A stretch of DNA of 64,000 nt from NCBI GenBank assembly GCA_030704615.1, contig CM060734.1:46022042-46086041 (forward strand), written 5' to 3'. Origin of the DNA: Takakia lepidozioides (taxonomy: Eukaryota > Streptophyta > Takakiopsida > Takakiales > Takakiaceae). This document shows, piece by piece, positions 34,260 to 45,636 of the stretch. The notes under the pieces were generated by a model that was not told the DNA's origin, did not search any database, and worked only from the letters and a program-made list of their open reading frames with translations. Numbering within the stretch: position 1 is the first letter of the stretch; every line of letters begins with the position of its first letter. The translations under genes and the position numbers were made by a program.

Positions 34260-36410
34260 GCCCAAATGAGACGTGGGTAGAAGCCTTTGTTAAACGTTCG
34301 TACCTTCGTCGCTGTGTTGGACGTGCTTGACGTCGTTGCTGCGAGATCGGTGCAACTATTCGTTCATATCTTCGCGCTCTATTTTTATGTTAACATTCCA
34401 TGGAGTCCATGTGTAAGTCAGTGAGCTTGAGATTGCAATGTAGAAAAGACAACTTAGAGTTTTGAGTCTCACCATTCAAACTAAGGTAGTCAAGATGTGC
34501 TTGCATATTGTTTCTTGTGGCCACTTATGTTCCTGACGAAAAGAACAGCCATACATTCTTGTTGTGCGTCGTTTCTCATGGGAGCTTCATTGTGTGTCTC
34601 AGGTGTCAGCCTCCATGATGCATGCTTTTTTTTTTAATGTCAACCTCTAGTTTCCAAGTGTGGAGCTCCAACATCCTAGTAATCTTCTGGAGACAGTTGC
34701 AAACCCTTTTGAATTATCTCTATTTTTTGCATTTGACCGTCCTGTCTTCCACACTGTCCTTGTGTGAGGAGTAAATGACAAGGTGATTGAATGCAATATG
34801 GATGTGGTGTGAGGTGAGCTCTGAAAACTAATAAATCCAGCCTAGCTAGCATCCTCATCTACACATGGAAAAGGGAGGGCCATGCTCTCCCTTAGTCTAG
34901 TACCAAATGAACTCCATGCCCTTTTAGAACTCACTACCATGAACCGCTCCATTCTTGCATGCCAAGACCTGTTGGATTACTCGATTTGCAGTTCTCTCAA
35001 GAATGTCTGAAGCTGCTCCTCAGCTGTTGACTGTCACCCATTTGTTTTCATTAAGATCCAACATGACCTTGAAGATCTCGTGTCGGGCTCTACCACATTC
35101 TTTCTCAACAACTTGATGAGTGCAAAGTGAAGCTTGTTCCTCCGAGTACGAATGGAGCCCATCACAATGGTGAGAGTTGGAAGAACAGTAGATGTGAGCA
35201 TCCACCTCCACGATTCACCCAGAGACAAAGCAATGGTTGCAGACTAATTCCAAGAAAATCCAAGCCACGGGGGTCACTTTCGGCCTCACCACAGTTTGGC
35301 CGCACTGCTCCGCCTACATGCATCTCTCCAAGCCTGAGAATCCTTTGCGGGGCAGTTATCTATGTTATTTTCTTGTGCTCTCAAGCCTTGCAAGGCATGT
35401 CCTTTATGACAGAAAGTTCAAAAGGGGCAGTGAAAGTTTGGTACTGGATCAGGATACTCATTTTGCAAGAAGTCAAACCACCAAGATAAGACAGTCAAAA
35501 GAGCTGCTCTGCAATTATACAAAGGGTTTTCTAACAATGCATAACAATCACAAACTGCATTTCCATTTCATAAAGCCGGGAGAGAAAACCTGGATCTGGT
35601 TATTGACAAGGAGGACAAACATTTCAAGGCAAGTTAGGTACTAGGTGATAAGTGATTGCCTTCATAACCCAAGAACATGACCCCCACACGAACACACCCC
35701 CATAGAAAGAAAACTGAAAAGGAAAGTTCCCTTCAAAGCACAGAGCTCACAATAAGTGATGTCTGAAAAGTTATTCTTTCTCCATCAAGGAAAGACACAA
35801 TGGCAGTGAAAAGTGTCCCTCCTTCATAAATGTGCTGATCACAACTGCAACCATGGCGAGATCTCCCTAGTATTGAGACAAGCCCCTGTGCTTGCCGGAT
35901 TTACTCTCCCATGAGATGGATCAACATAAGTAAATTCAAATCTGCCAAAACTTGAGAGCCCTAAATTGAAGAAATTGTTGCTGTGACACATCTATTGCAG
36001 TGAAGGCTCCAAGCAAGCTTAACTTGAAGGGCTCAACTATACATTGCAACTTGTGGAAGAGCATATGTCACACTAAGTAAAAACATTGTGATACACTTTA
36101 CCATGGCATATTGACGATTGTGTGTCCTTCTAAGTCCACCTTAGGCTCGGAGCTGTGTAGTTTCTGCTCAATCTGCATGGAGCCCCCTCAGCTCTCCCTG
36201 AGCCTATGACTTGCTCACTGGCAATTGAGTCCATTGATATTTTCATTTCCATATAGGCCTGAAATGCCGTCAATTGTAGTCTCTGCCTCAATTGCAACAG
36301 TGACTTCCACCAGTATAACTTCAATTTAAATAATCACTAGATTCTCAACGAACATACAGACCAGCTGCTGCTCACCTTTGTGCTGGGCTCCCAGAGGACT
36401 GAACATCAAG
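34260..36410. other. Intergenic, with fragments of neighbouring genes
   Basis: No complete gene is supported. 35591-35633 resembles bL9m exon 3 (same order of CTTGCCTTG and TTTGTCCTCCTTGT on the minus strand) with indels. 36359-36405 resembles part of SEIPIN-B exon 2 (39697-39745), sharing CCAGCTGCTG and GGGCTCCC..AGAGGACT. These look like relics of an older local duplication. Confidence 0.4.
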
Positions 36411-36421
36411 ATTACTGATAC

Positions 36422-38239
36422 TCAAGAGTTACAAAGTCTTGGTTTTCGGTGTCTCTGGTATGTAAGCACCATAAGAAATTCCTTAGGTAGACTATGATCC
36501 AGAGGCCCATTGTCATTGGCCAAACTACCTTCACCCCTAGTGATCGAGGGGTCTGCAACAGTCTGAGCAGTGAACCAAATATCCCGAACACTTTCCAGGG
36601 GCAAACTGGAAACCACCGGCTGACCCCGACAGGTGATTTCCACCTCCATCTCACTTTTGAGTGAGAATTTCTGGACTAGGTACTTCTTCACGTGGAAAAC
36701 AGGTAACTTTCCATCTTTAATTCTCAAATAAGGTGACGCCAGTTGAGGCATCGCATTGTCTCCTTCTTGGTTAAGTGCAGCCTGAAGGTGAAACCAGATT
36801 CCATTGGGAGAAGTTCTTGAATATGGTGTTGACCCGGCTGGTCCAGAAAATAGGCAGGGACTTTTAAGGGTCGAGGGCCGATCTATTACTGCATTCACAA
36901 GCTGCTTTGAGTGTGAACCGTGTTGGTGTTGCCCTCCTTGGTGTGAGTTTGAAGTTGCAGGTGATCCGTCCTTGAAATTCGAAGCTACTCTGGCAATGCC
37001 CCCGCCCCTATTATCCCCATCTCTGCCCAAGTTTTGAGCAAAATCTCCTCTTGGGTGTTTTACCGATAATTCCTTCCCTGGCTTGAGCAAAGATAATGGA
37101 GGCGGTGCCGCTGCACCTGAATGTTCCTCTACCTTTGCTGCATCTACACCAGCCGCTTGAGCAAGAGTAACCAAGCCAGATGCCACTAACTCTAGGCTCC
37201 TCCCTGGGGTGGCAGAAGAGAGAGACTTTCTTGGTGCCCCATTGGGTGTCGCTCCATTTCGAGATGCTGGAACTAACTTCTTGAACAAATTGCCGACATG
37301 CATCTTAGAGCGTTGGGCAAGTTGCTGACCGAGCTTCGACATAGGCATGCCGGGTGGTTGATCAGGTGGGTGCGACGGCCTATGAGAGCCCGACATGGCA
37401 GCTGCCGAAGAGACCTCCGAAAACTTCTGCAAATCATCACCTTGGTTCTGTATTGTTGCTAACGCTGCGGCCGTCTCCTGCGTTTCAATTTCTGTTTCTG
37501 GCAATCTCTGCTTGTCCTCGACATGCACACCAACGGCCGCTGGCAAATCTCTACTGACGATGAGACCCTCAACTTGCAACTTTGCTGGGCCACCGTCCTT
37601 TACGTCCCTAACTTCAGCCCGCGCAACGGTTTGCCCCGAAACAGGTGCCAAAGCATCACTTTCAGCTTCCTCTTCGTCTTCGCTGCTGTGAATATCTACT
37701 ATGCCCGGATAAGCCCTGGTTGTGCGATTTGCAAGCCCTGGATTGGCCACAGCCGGCAAATCACTAACCCCAAGAGAATACAAAGATCTTTCCTTCCTTT
37801 TGGCAGAGGTTGAACTGCGGGGACTACTCAGTGTTTTCCTCTTCCTCAGAATCTTTGTCTTAACATCATCTAGCTGGTGATCCGCCTTCAATTTCTCCAA
37901 CGGATTGGTGCCCAGGCTGACATTGCACATAGGGCAGGCATCTGACTCGCCATCGCTGAGCCGGCCGTGTATGCAATCCTTGCAAAAGGTGTGAAGGCAC
38001 TCGGAGATTGTGGTTGCTTCTCGAAACAAAAAACTGCAGAGAGGGCATGTCAGACAGGCCACAACTGGGGCCTTGGGTACATCCAAATCCATAGTGAACA
38101 GACCATTTTTCCGATGGAAGGGCATCCTAACCCTCTCCTCTATCTCCCACCTAATCGTTTGGGACCCAACAAACCCCAGTGAAGAATCCCTGCGCGCGAA
38201 TCCTTCTGTGAGCCTGGCTCTGACATCACCCACCAACAA
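36422..38239 (-). CDS. RING-RAWUL E3 ubiquitin ligase, DRIP/BMI1-like, intronless
   Basis: A PRC1/DRIP-type nuclear ubiquitin ligase. The 605-codon frame has a C3HC4 RING at residues 65-105 (Cys65, 68, 81, His83, Cys86, 89, 102, 105) with LFREATTISECLHTFC, the hallmark of DRIP and BMI1/MEL18-like plant proteins. A basic, Ser-rich middle follows, then a RAWUL ubiquitin-like C-terminal domain from about residue 480 (PYLRIKDGKLPVFHVKKYLV, TAQTVADPSITR). The true start is probably Met39 (38125) or Met50 (38092), just before the RING. The homologous DRIP genes I know are split by introns; here everything is in one exon, which could mean intron loss or retroposition. Confidence 0.85.
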   Translation of the reverse strand: MLVGDVRARLTEGFARRDSSLGFVGSQTIRWEIEERVRMPFHRKNGLFTMDLDVPKAPVVACLTCPLCSFLFREATTISECLHTFCKDCIHGRLSDGESDACPMCNVSLGTNPLEKLKADHQLDDVKTKILRKRKTLSSPRSSTSAKRKERSLYSLGVSDLPAVANPGLANRTTRAYPGIVDIHSSEDEEEAESDALAPVSGQTVARAEVRDVKDGGPAKLQVEGLIVSRDLPAAVGVHVEDKQRLPETEIETQETAAALATIQNQGDDLQKFSEVSSAAAMSGSHRPSHPPDQPPGMPMSKLGQQLAQRSKMHVGNLFKKLVPASRNGATPNGAPRKSLSSATPGRSLELVASGLVTLAQAAGVDAAKVEEHSGAAAPPPLSLLKPGKELSVKHPRGDFAQNLGRDGDNRGGGIARVASNFKDGSPATSNSHQGGQHQHGSHSKQLVNAVIDRPSTLKSPCLFSGPAGSTPYSRTSPNGIWFHLQAALNQEGDNAMPQLASPYLRIKDGKLPVFHVKKYLVQKFSLKSEMEVEITCRGQPVVSSLPLESVRDIWFTAQTVADPSITRGEGSLANDNGPLDHSLPKEFLMVLTYQRHRKPRLCNS

Positions 38240-38539
38240 TCCACAACAAACAATCTCCGCTTCCTTTTGTGAAGACTCTTCTCACTTGCTCACTTGAATG
38301 TCCTCATTAGGGTTGCCAGCCATGCATCCCATTCCCTATGGGCCATGGCCATACCCATGGGGATATATCCAACTTACTTCAGGATGTATGGAATCTTTTG
38401 TTATTTTTGGATACCTCACACTCTTTGCATGGCCCACAAGCCCAGCAAGGTGTCTTCGAAGAGACATCATTCCCACTTCGGTAGAGAAACAGAAGGAAGA
38501 TAAGTTAGACACTTTCTGAATGGAAAAGCACAAATGCAT

Positions 38540-39540
38540 CTACTTCAATCTATGGCTCGTTGTTATCTCCTTCATTGTTATCTCTAATGGGTTACTGCTT
38601 GCCCCAGAAGTCGGGTTGGGTTCTCTCTTTCAGAGGTTTGCTTCAATTCAATTCTGTGGGAATGAGGGAACAAAAGATTACACATGGAAAGCTTGATCCT
38701 AGTGTAGCCACAGTTACATGTTTTTCTTTTTTGGGGGGGACACAGGCCCTTCACATCATTTTAGAAGAAGTGGAGGAAAACATATCCTTAACAGAAGGGC
38801 CATGAGGCTGTACAAGAGTGGGCTTCTGCCCAGAACCAGCTACCATGGCAAGCTAATAAGGGTACATGTTCTACATGTAACTAGCTTTCAAAGCTCCATT
38901 ACAGACATCTCCCTTCTAAGCCTTTCACTAAACTGAAGCTCTTGAGAATGTGACCAGGAAGGAAGGATCTCAGTCAATGTGCTAAAAAATGAAGGCCCCA
39001 AGGTTACAGAGAGAGCCTTGTGAAGGACTAATACTAGCCATCAAATTCAAATGGCAAAACTGGAATCACTTGTGTTTGTTGTCCTAACTGAAATGCCACT
39101 GGATCTCTTCAGCATTATCTGCACTTTTGAGTTCCTTCAAGGAGTTCGAACATCACTTTCGCTTTTGACACTCATTTACAGAACCAATGGGCCAAGTCTC
39201 ACTGCAACAGCTATTATTGTCAAGCATGACCGCCACATATCTCCTCACAAGATTTTGATGACTCTACAGTTTCAGCAATGCTGGTATAATCTACTTCTGT
39301 ACAAAACAATTGATCCCCAACCCATGCCAAACCTGCCAAATCTTGAGAGAGGTTTAAGCTGACGAACTCAGCTGCCACTGAAAGTTCCAAGCAGGCTTGG
39401 CCTGTCAAATTCATTGCTCTGTGCACTGAAGCTCTTGCAAGCTATCTAGTCCTGTGCCAAAACACTGCAGGTTATTGCCTCTCCTGCCTTCTAGGCTCTA
39501 AATTGCATAGTTTCTAACTCACCTCTACAAGAGTCTATAC
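38540..39540. other. No gene supported
   Basis: The intergenic stretch between SEIPIN-B and the RING gene has only short open frames. Parts of 39340-39480 weakly resemble 35940-36060, suggesting an old shared repeat. Confidence 0.35.
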
Positions 39541-39546
39541 GATTGC

Positions 39547-42500
39547 TCAGTCAGTCTTGACATCCTTTGCATCCCTTGGCCTTTTCATCCCAGCTCTACA
39601 CCCTCTAATTGTGCTCTCACCCAAATTTCGAGCAATATCTTCTACCCCTCTCACGGTTTCATTAACATAGTCAAGGGTTTCCTCCAATGGAGGCACAGAC
39701 CAGCTGCTGGTAGCCTCTGTGCTTCTGGGCTCCCTAGAGGACTCTCCACTTCCCTGACTTTGACTACCCCATGCTCCCTCAGCCCCAACCTCCCCTATTC
39801 CACTATCGCTCTCCTTGGGACCAGAGGTAGTAGTCAAAGTCTCCTCTGTTCCACTTAGAACCTCTGGTTCTTTCTTGCGGATGAGCACTTTCTTAGGGAC
39901 CCTCATAGGTCGTCCTGTCGGTAACTCATCCTGGAAATTGACTCGCTTCCTGACTCCCCCTTGTATCCCACCCCTCTTCCCACCCCTCTTCGGCACTTCA
40001 TGATCACTCCCTTGTGAGGGTCCACTGTTAGTATCCTCAACAAACCCTGCCGTAAATCCCCGGATCAATGCTGTCGGCAACAAGACTTGGCGACAACAAC
40101 AAAGAACTAGGAGGATTTCAAACAAGAACAAGCTTAACCCACTCCACACATACAATGTCCACTTCCACTTTCGGAGCATCTCCTTCATCCATGGCAGGTT
40201 TGATACAAGCTCCAATTCAGCACCATACAGCTCAGGCAGGCAAGCCCCCACTGGGCACCCTGCCTTGGCCTTCAGCAGAACACGCACACTTGCCGTTGGG
40301 ACCATTCTCTCCTCTTGGTTTTCTATGACGCGGAGTGCTATGGTTTGTGACTCGGACAGTAGTCCCATGAGCAGTGGTACGCCCAAAAGTATGTTCTTGA
40401 CATATCGCACAGGGGAACTATGAAACTGTAGCATGCATGGCCGGGTCGCTTGGTGCAGCACTTGTCCTCTCACTGACAGCAACTCCACAGTGACCTGCCA
40501 GCAATTTCATCACATCGATGAGACCTTCCTCTTCCACTCGAGCAAGTATCAAACCAACCCATGGATGGTACTCATGGTCAAGTTAAGCTCAACTGGTTTG
40601 GGAAAAGACACCCACCCCTCATACTCTACATGTGCACATGATGTTCCAGGTTCTGACGCTGTGTAACGAGAATTGTCTGAGCAAGTGCTCCTCAACAAAT
40701 TGAAGAACCTCTCTTGCCTCTTATTGCTCCATTTGCAATATTCAAGGTAAGGTGTAGCTGTCCCTTTTGTCTGGATTCCGAGGTACATGGGTAAGGAAAT
40801 AATTCCTTTAGTAACAAGCTTCCTGGAGACAAGATACAAAGCCAGCATACGCTCTTTCACAAAGGTAGATCCAACAGCTTCATGTTTCATTGAGCCTAAA
40901 TCGACATGATTTTGCTCTCTTCCTGCTATTAAGGTGTTCCATCCCTCTCTTTGTTTGGTCCATTCTGCTCTCTTGGACCCGGGAGCGTTAATGACCATGA
41001 TGCTGTGATAAGCACTGCCTAAAGCAACTATCCTGCCCACCACACCTTGACGTGGAGAATGGGTTAAGGATGCTTAGCAGCAACTTCATTATACTCAACA
41101 CACCCATCCTACCCATCCTCATGATGCCAATGCTTTGCAGGCCATCAAGCTGAGAGGACAGGAGAGAGGGAAGCTCCATAACGTCTACAGGGAGCCTAGA
41201 GTGAGAGAGAGCGAAAGAAAGAGAAGGACATGTTATATATTGCGTTAAGTAATCTATTGCGGCCAAGGGACCCAGAGTTTCGATAGTACAATGAATTGGA
41301 AGGGAATCGGTGTCTTAACCCAGTATTATGGAGTCATGGTCTGAACTTGGTCTTCATAGAGGCCTGGAGAGCCTATCGAACCTGACACGCAGTGACACCA
41401 CTGACAAACATGTCAAGGAAAATGAGGGAGAGAAAGAGCGACACACCTGAAACACGCCAAGATGTCGGTTGTAGTCCGACTCGGGAAGCGTAAGATAGAC
41501 AGTGACGTGGAACTTGTGAGAGGGAGGGATAGCACGGAAGGCGACAACCTTGTGGGGTTGAGTTACTGCCAATTCCTTGGCTTTGGTCAGTGAGGGCGGA
41601 GGCAGGAGATGGACCACAGCACATGGCTCAGGCTGTGAGTAATCAAAATACAAAACCTCTCGAGTGTGATATGGCTCCTCCACAATACTTCTTACCAGAA
41701 AAAAGTCAAGGAAAAGTGCAGGGATTAAGAGCGTGCTCAGCATGAAGATCACATAAGACGCTGCCAAGCATCCATAACCCATTCTCCATGTCGTTTGTCT
41801 CAACAGAGGCCCTGTTTGCGATAGCCCTTCCTTGACCGTGGGTTTTATCTGGGTGATGAGAGCGTACGCATCACCAATTGCCCTAGCCAACAAATCTTTG
41901 GCCTGCAATGTCTTGTGAATTGGCATTACCATCAATGCATACAGACAACCCAGAACCCAAACACCGAAGTATACCGCCTGCACCATCAACTTGATCTGAA
42001 ACCCAATAATTTCAATCAAAAAGCCTGCCGGCCATAGAAGGATCTGACTTTCAACTTCCCCACCTTCACCAGATTCTCCTCCCGGCAATTTATACACCTC
42101 CCTTGCCACAATTTTCTCGTCAGAGGCTTCAACCACATCTGGCCTCTTTGGCCCCCATTCCCCCACACCCGTCATCGTACTTAACCCCTCCACCAGCTCA
42201 TCATCGTCTATTCGATCGCCTCTGCTTACACTGGAGCTCGCATCGTCACTGCCCAATGCTTCCAGAGTATCTAACCCACTTCTCCCGCGCTCCCTCCCGT
42301 CCACCCCAAGTTCGGCCCCCTCAACAAACTCGACTTCCTCGACCACAATCTCTTCTTCATCAGTGTAAACGTCCTCCTCTCCTCCATCATCTCCAGATTC
42401 GAACCCCGACGGCCATAAGCGACCCTGACCCATAGGAACAACAACCTTAACACTCGAAACCCCTTCTTCTTTATCTTCCCTTTCCAAACCCTCTGCTCTG

Positions 42501-42706
42501 CTTCCCCGGTCATCATTCTCTTCAGCTGCTGCAATCTCCTTACCCATGGGAGCCACTTCGGAGACCACTTCGGGTATCACTACTTTAAGTGCTTTAATAA
42601 GAGAACCGGCCCCAGCTGCAATTGTCACTTCTTCCGCATCATCCCCTCCCCCTTCTTCTCCCACAACTTCCTCTCCCGAAACAAATCCATCCGACTCCAG
42701 CTCCAT
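39547..42706 (-). CDS. Seipin (SEIPIN-B)
   Basis: A second seipin paralogue. Exon 1 is 42706-41447 and exon 2 is 40494-39547, with an intron at exactly the same position and phase as in SEIPIN-A (CAG|GTGTGT, GGCAG|GTC), giving about 735 residues. An acidic N-terminal extension of ~220 residues comes first, then a membrane region (LWPAGFLIEIIGFQIKLMVQ). The core has YVIFMLSTLLIPALFLDFFL, FRAIPPSHKFHVTVYLTLPE, PELYGAELELVSNLPWMKEM and the helix WTLYVWSGLSLFLFEILLVL. The C-terminal tail is basic then acidic and about 150 residues long, much longer than in SEIPIN-A. The gene converges on SEIPIN-A across ~9 kb. A 164-codon open frame lies in its intron. Confidence 0.88.
40549..41043 (-). other. 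Open frame inside the SEIPIN-B intron
   Basis: A 164-codon frame on the same strand as the host gene ends 54 bp before the exon 2 acceptor. It encodes a basic product (for example KERMLALYLVSRKLVTKGII) with no recognised domain. It is not in a position to be retained in frame without altering the exon 1 junction. It may be chance. Confidence 0.25.
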
Positions 42707-42929
42707 TGCCTGCTACCACACAACCGCTCCCGATTCCTTCTGAAATTCTCGAACAAAACTCAAATTGCAAGCCTGTGATGATCTCGTGGCCACCCTCGAC
42801 TCGAGATCGGAGGCCGGAATTTTGAGTCTGAATCTGCGCATCGATGGAATGCAACAACGGGATTGCAGTGCAGTGTCTTTGTTTGTGGAATGTGGCTTCT
42901 TCTTCCTCGTGCATGCCACGTGCTCATAA

Positions 42930-44290
42930 TGACACGTGTCAGTACAGATGTCAACAGCTCAACTAACTAAAAACGTAAGGTTGCATGGTCACTTCACTGC
43001 AATTCAGAGCTCACTTGGATTGCTTGTGTTGCATGTGATCAGTCTCTGTGATGTGACCAAGCTTTTCATCAGTCCAGAGCCAACTCACATCATACTTCAC
43101 ACATTGCAGATGTCTGGGACTGTCTTATTTGGATTTCTAGCCTTGGAATGTCGAAGTAAGACTGTGTCATTATCGATGGGCAGCAGTTGCGAAGGTCCCT
43201 CTATTTTTTGGGTAGAAACTTGGAGATGGAGATTCATGCCCCTGGAAAAATAGTGTGTAGGGCATCCGAGTACGAGAGTGCAGTCTCACGAGTGTCATTT
43301 CAAAGATTTGGCTCTTCCATGACTGAAGTCTTGATGGCAAAGCTGACTCCTAGCAATGAAGTTTCCTTCTTTGGTTTGGAAGATTCTTGTTGCAGCTCTT
43401 GTGGGAGCCCAATTCTATGGGATAGTGAACAGTTTTCTGGTGTAGTGTCAACTGGCGAGTGCATGGAGAAGAAAATCATGGCTTGCACCATATATATTGC
43501 AAAGTGATGATAGTGGTGCAAAGTGATGATAGTGGTGCAAACCCAAGAAGTATTGAGATGGATTTGCTCTGAGGAAATGACTTTCCCAGTCCATTATCTG
43601 GATTAATGAAGGCCCCAACTATGGCACAAAAGCTTCATCCAACGAGTTAGGCATGGCTATACCATTGGGGTTCTGACTATTGGCATACTGCAAATAATGT
43701 GTCCACCTTCGGCATGGAGCTTGGTATCAACATGACATCACTTCATCTTCTTCCATCTCATGTCAGATGGACACAACCTTTATCAATGGCACCTAAGCCA
43801 GAGACGCTATGTAGGCATAATCCAGAATCCTCATACCAAATGAGGACACAGTTATTTTAGAAGTGTTTATCAAGAATATGTTGTACGACGTCAGCGCCAT
43901 CCCAATGTAATGAAGGAGTTTTGACCTGTAAACAAGGCCAACCTTAGCTCATGTATGTAAACCTCTTGACCTAGACCCTACCAGCTTATCTTGAACATCT
44001 TATCCAGAATTTGCTTACATGCAGGCCCCCTACCATTCCAGCAAAAATCACTAAAGCAATTTCTAGACTAGTACATAGTAACCAAGCTTCCGAGGGCTCA
44101 AGTAGGTAGAGACTACAAGTGACATCATCCAACCTTTCAGCCCTTCTCTTCTGAGCTCTCTTTCGCTTGTCATAGGCTGTGCAGTAAACAAACAAAGAAC
44201 CCCTCCCAACAGAAGACTCCCTTCCTCTATCACGATGGTCTTCAGGCTAAGAAGCCCTGGTACAGGTCTGTTGATTAAGAAAATAGAAAT
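42930..44290. other. No gene supported
   Basis: The stretch upstream of SEIPIN-B has short open frames without recognisable domains. A tandem doublet AAAGTGATGATAGTGGTGC lies at about 43500-43540. The far 3' end of the lipase gene may reach about 43990. Confidence 0.35.
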
Positions 44291-44634
44291 CATGCCTGTA
44301 TTGCATTGTGAGCCATGAAGCGAGAAGCAGCTCCTGCAAAACTGACATCAATCCTTTTCCATGCTACTTGCTGGAGCCCCACCACCATTTCTTCTGAAAG
44401 CCAGCAGGATCTCTGTGAATCTCATGAAGCTCCAGGGAAGAGAGACAGAGAGAGGATTAGAGAGAGGAGAGAAAAGAATGTGGGTCTAGCAATAAGACGC
44501 TGTGGGTGTACTTTGTTCCCCATAACCTTCCTGCCATCAGCCCAATTAGATGGTAAACCACACCAGGCCCTCAGCGGAAAAAAAGAATTAAAGAAAGAAA
44601 ATTATAAGCATCCATGGGGTGGCAGAGGGGGACA

Positions 44635-44695
44635 AGTGACAGACAGACAGACAGACGCAGAGAGAGAGACAGAAAGAGAGAGAGAGAAAGCTTCA
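44635..44695. repeat. GACA/GA-rich microsatellite
   Basis: A GACAGACAGACA run passes into GAGAGAGA and AGAGAGAGAGAG on the plus strand, in a lipase intron. Confidence 0.8.
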
Positions 44696-45636
44696 GCAGC
44701 AAGCTGAGGCTGTGTACTCATTTCATTCACAGGAGGCTCGAAGCCCTCAGATGATGCATCTTCCAAGAAGGGGGGTAGGACTTCCTCCCGTACAATATGA
44801 GGGTATTTTGGATCAACTGGTTCATGTACTATCTGCTTGTGAAGGTAAACAAGGATAAGATTAATAGTAATTGAGAAAATGGTGTCAAGGGGAAATGATG
44901 TAATTGTGGAATAAAATCATCAGACATATGGTTGCCCCATAAGTGACATGCTTCTAGAACTCAATACTTCAGCTGCTTGCAAACCCCCTAAGCTGGAACA
45001 AACTCAATAAATGGAACCCAAGAAAGACACAGTTCAAGCAAAAACCTGAGGCATTTCTGATACCCTCCGTATTGATGCTGTCCGCCACCCAACCATGTCT
45101 ATGAAGCACAGATGTCAAGGTTCCACCAAGTTCATTAACAAAACGGCAAAACATCACAACCCTCGCTTGGATGCTGTTGAACAAATCTCCATTAACTCAT
45201 AGGCTCTGTGGGTAACAACAACTCTGGCTGTAGATATTGCATTACGCTCGTCACAAACATGAAGTGACCTTAACTGGCAGAGCAAAAGAGTGAACGGAGC
45301 GGATACGGTCGTACACAACATTTGCATATGTAGAACGATGACTGAAGGCACGCAAAGCTGATCTACAGGTCGGGAAAAACCCACTCCCATCACCATCCTT
45401 GCAATCCTAAACCACCAAAAATACAACTGGGACAGACATATCATGAGAAGCATAGGCAATTTGCAACTTGTAGCTTCTCTGAACTGAATGAGGAGGACGA
45501 TATATTGTTCAATATATACTTCTATCCTGTTCATGAACCATGCCAGATTTAACAAAAACCCTCAGAAGACAAGTTGGGATGAAGAAATTGACAATCTCCG
45601 CTCTCTCTTTCTCTTCCACTCTATCTATATATCGAT

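Noticed and set aside
42103-42435. Pro-rich plus-strand frames over SEIPIN-B exon 1
   Set aside because: Antisense shadows of the acidic seipin extension.
45154-45555. 133-codon minus-strand frame as an independent protein
   Set aside because: A neighbouring frame contains the DUF676 lipase block SALRAFSHRSTYANVVYD, so the region is explained by lipase exons and introns.
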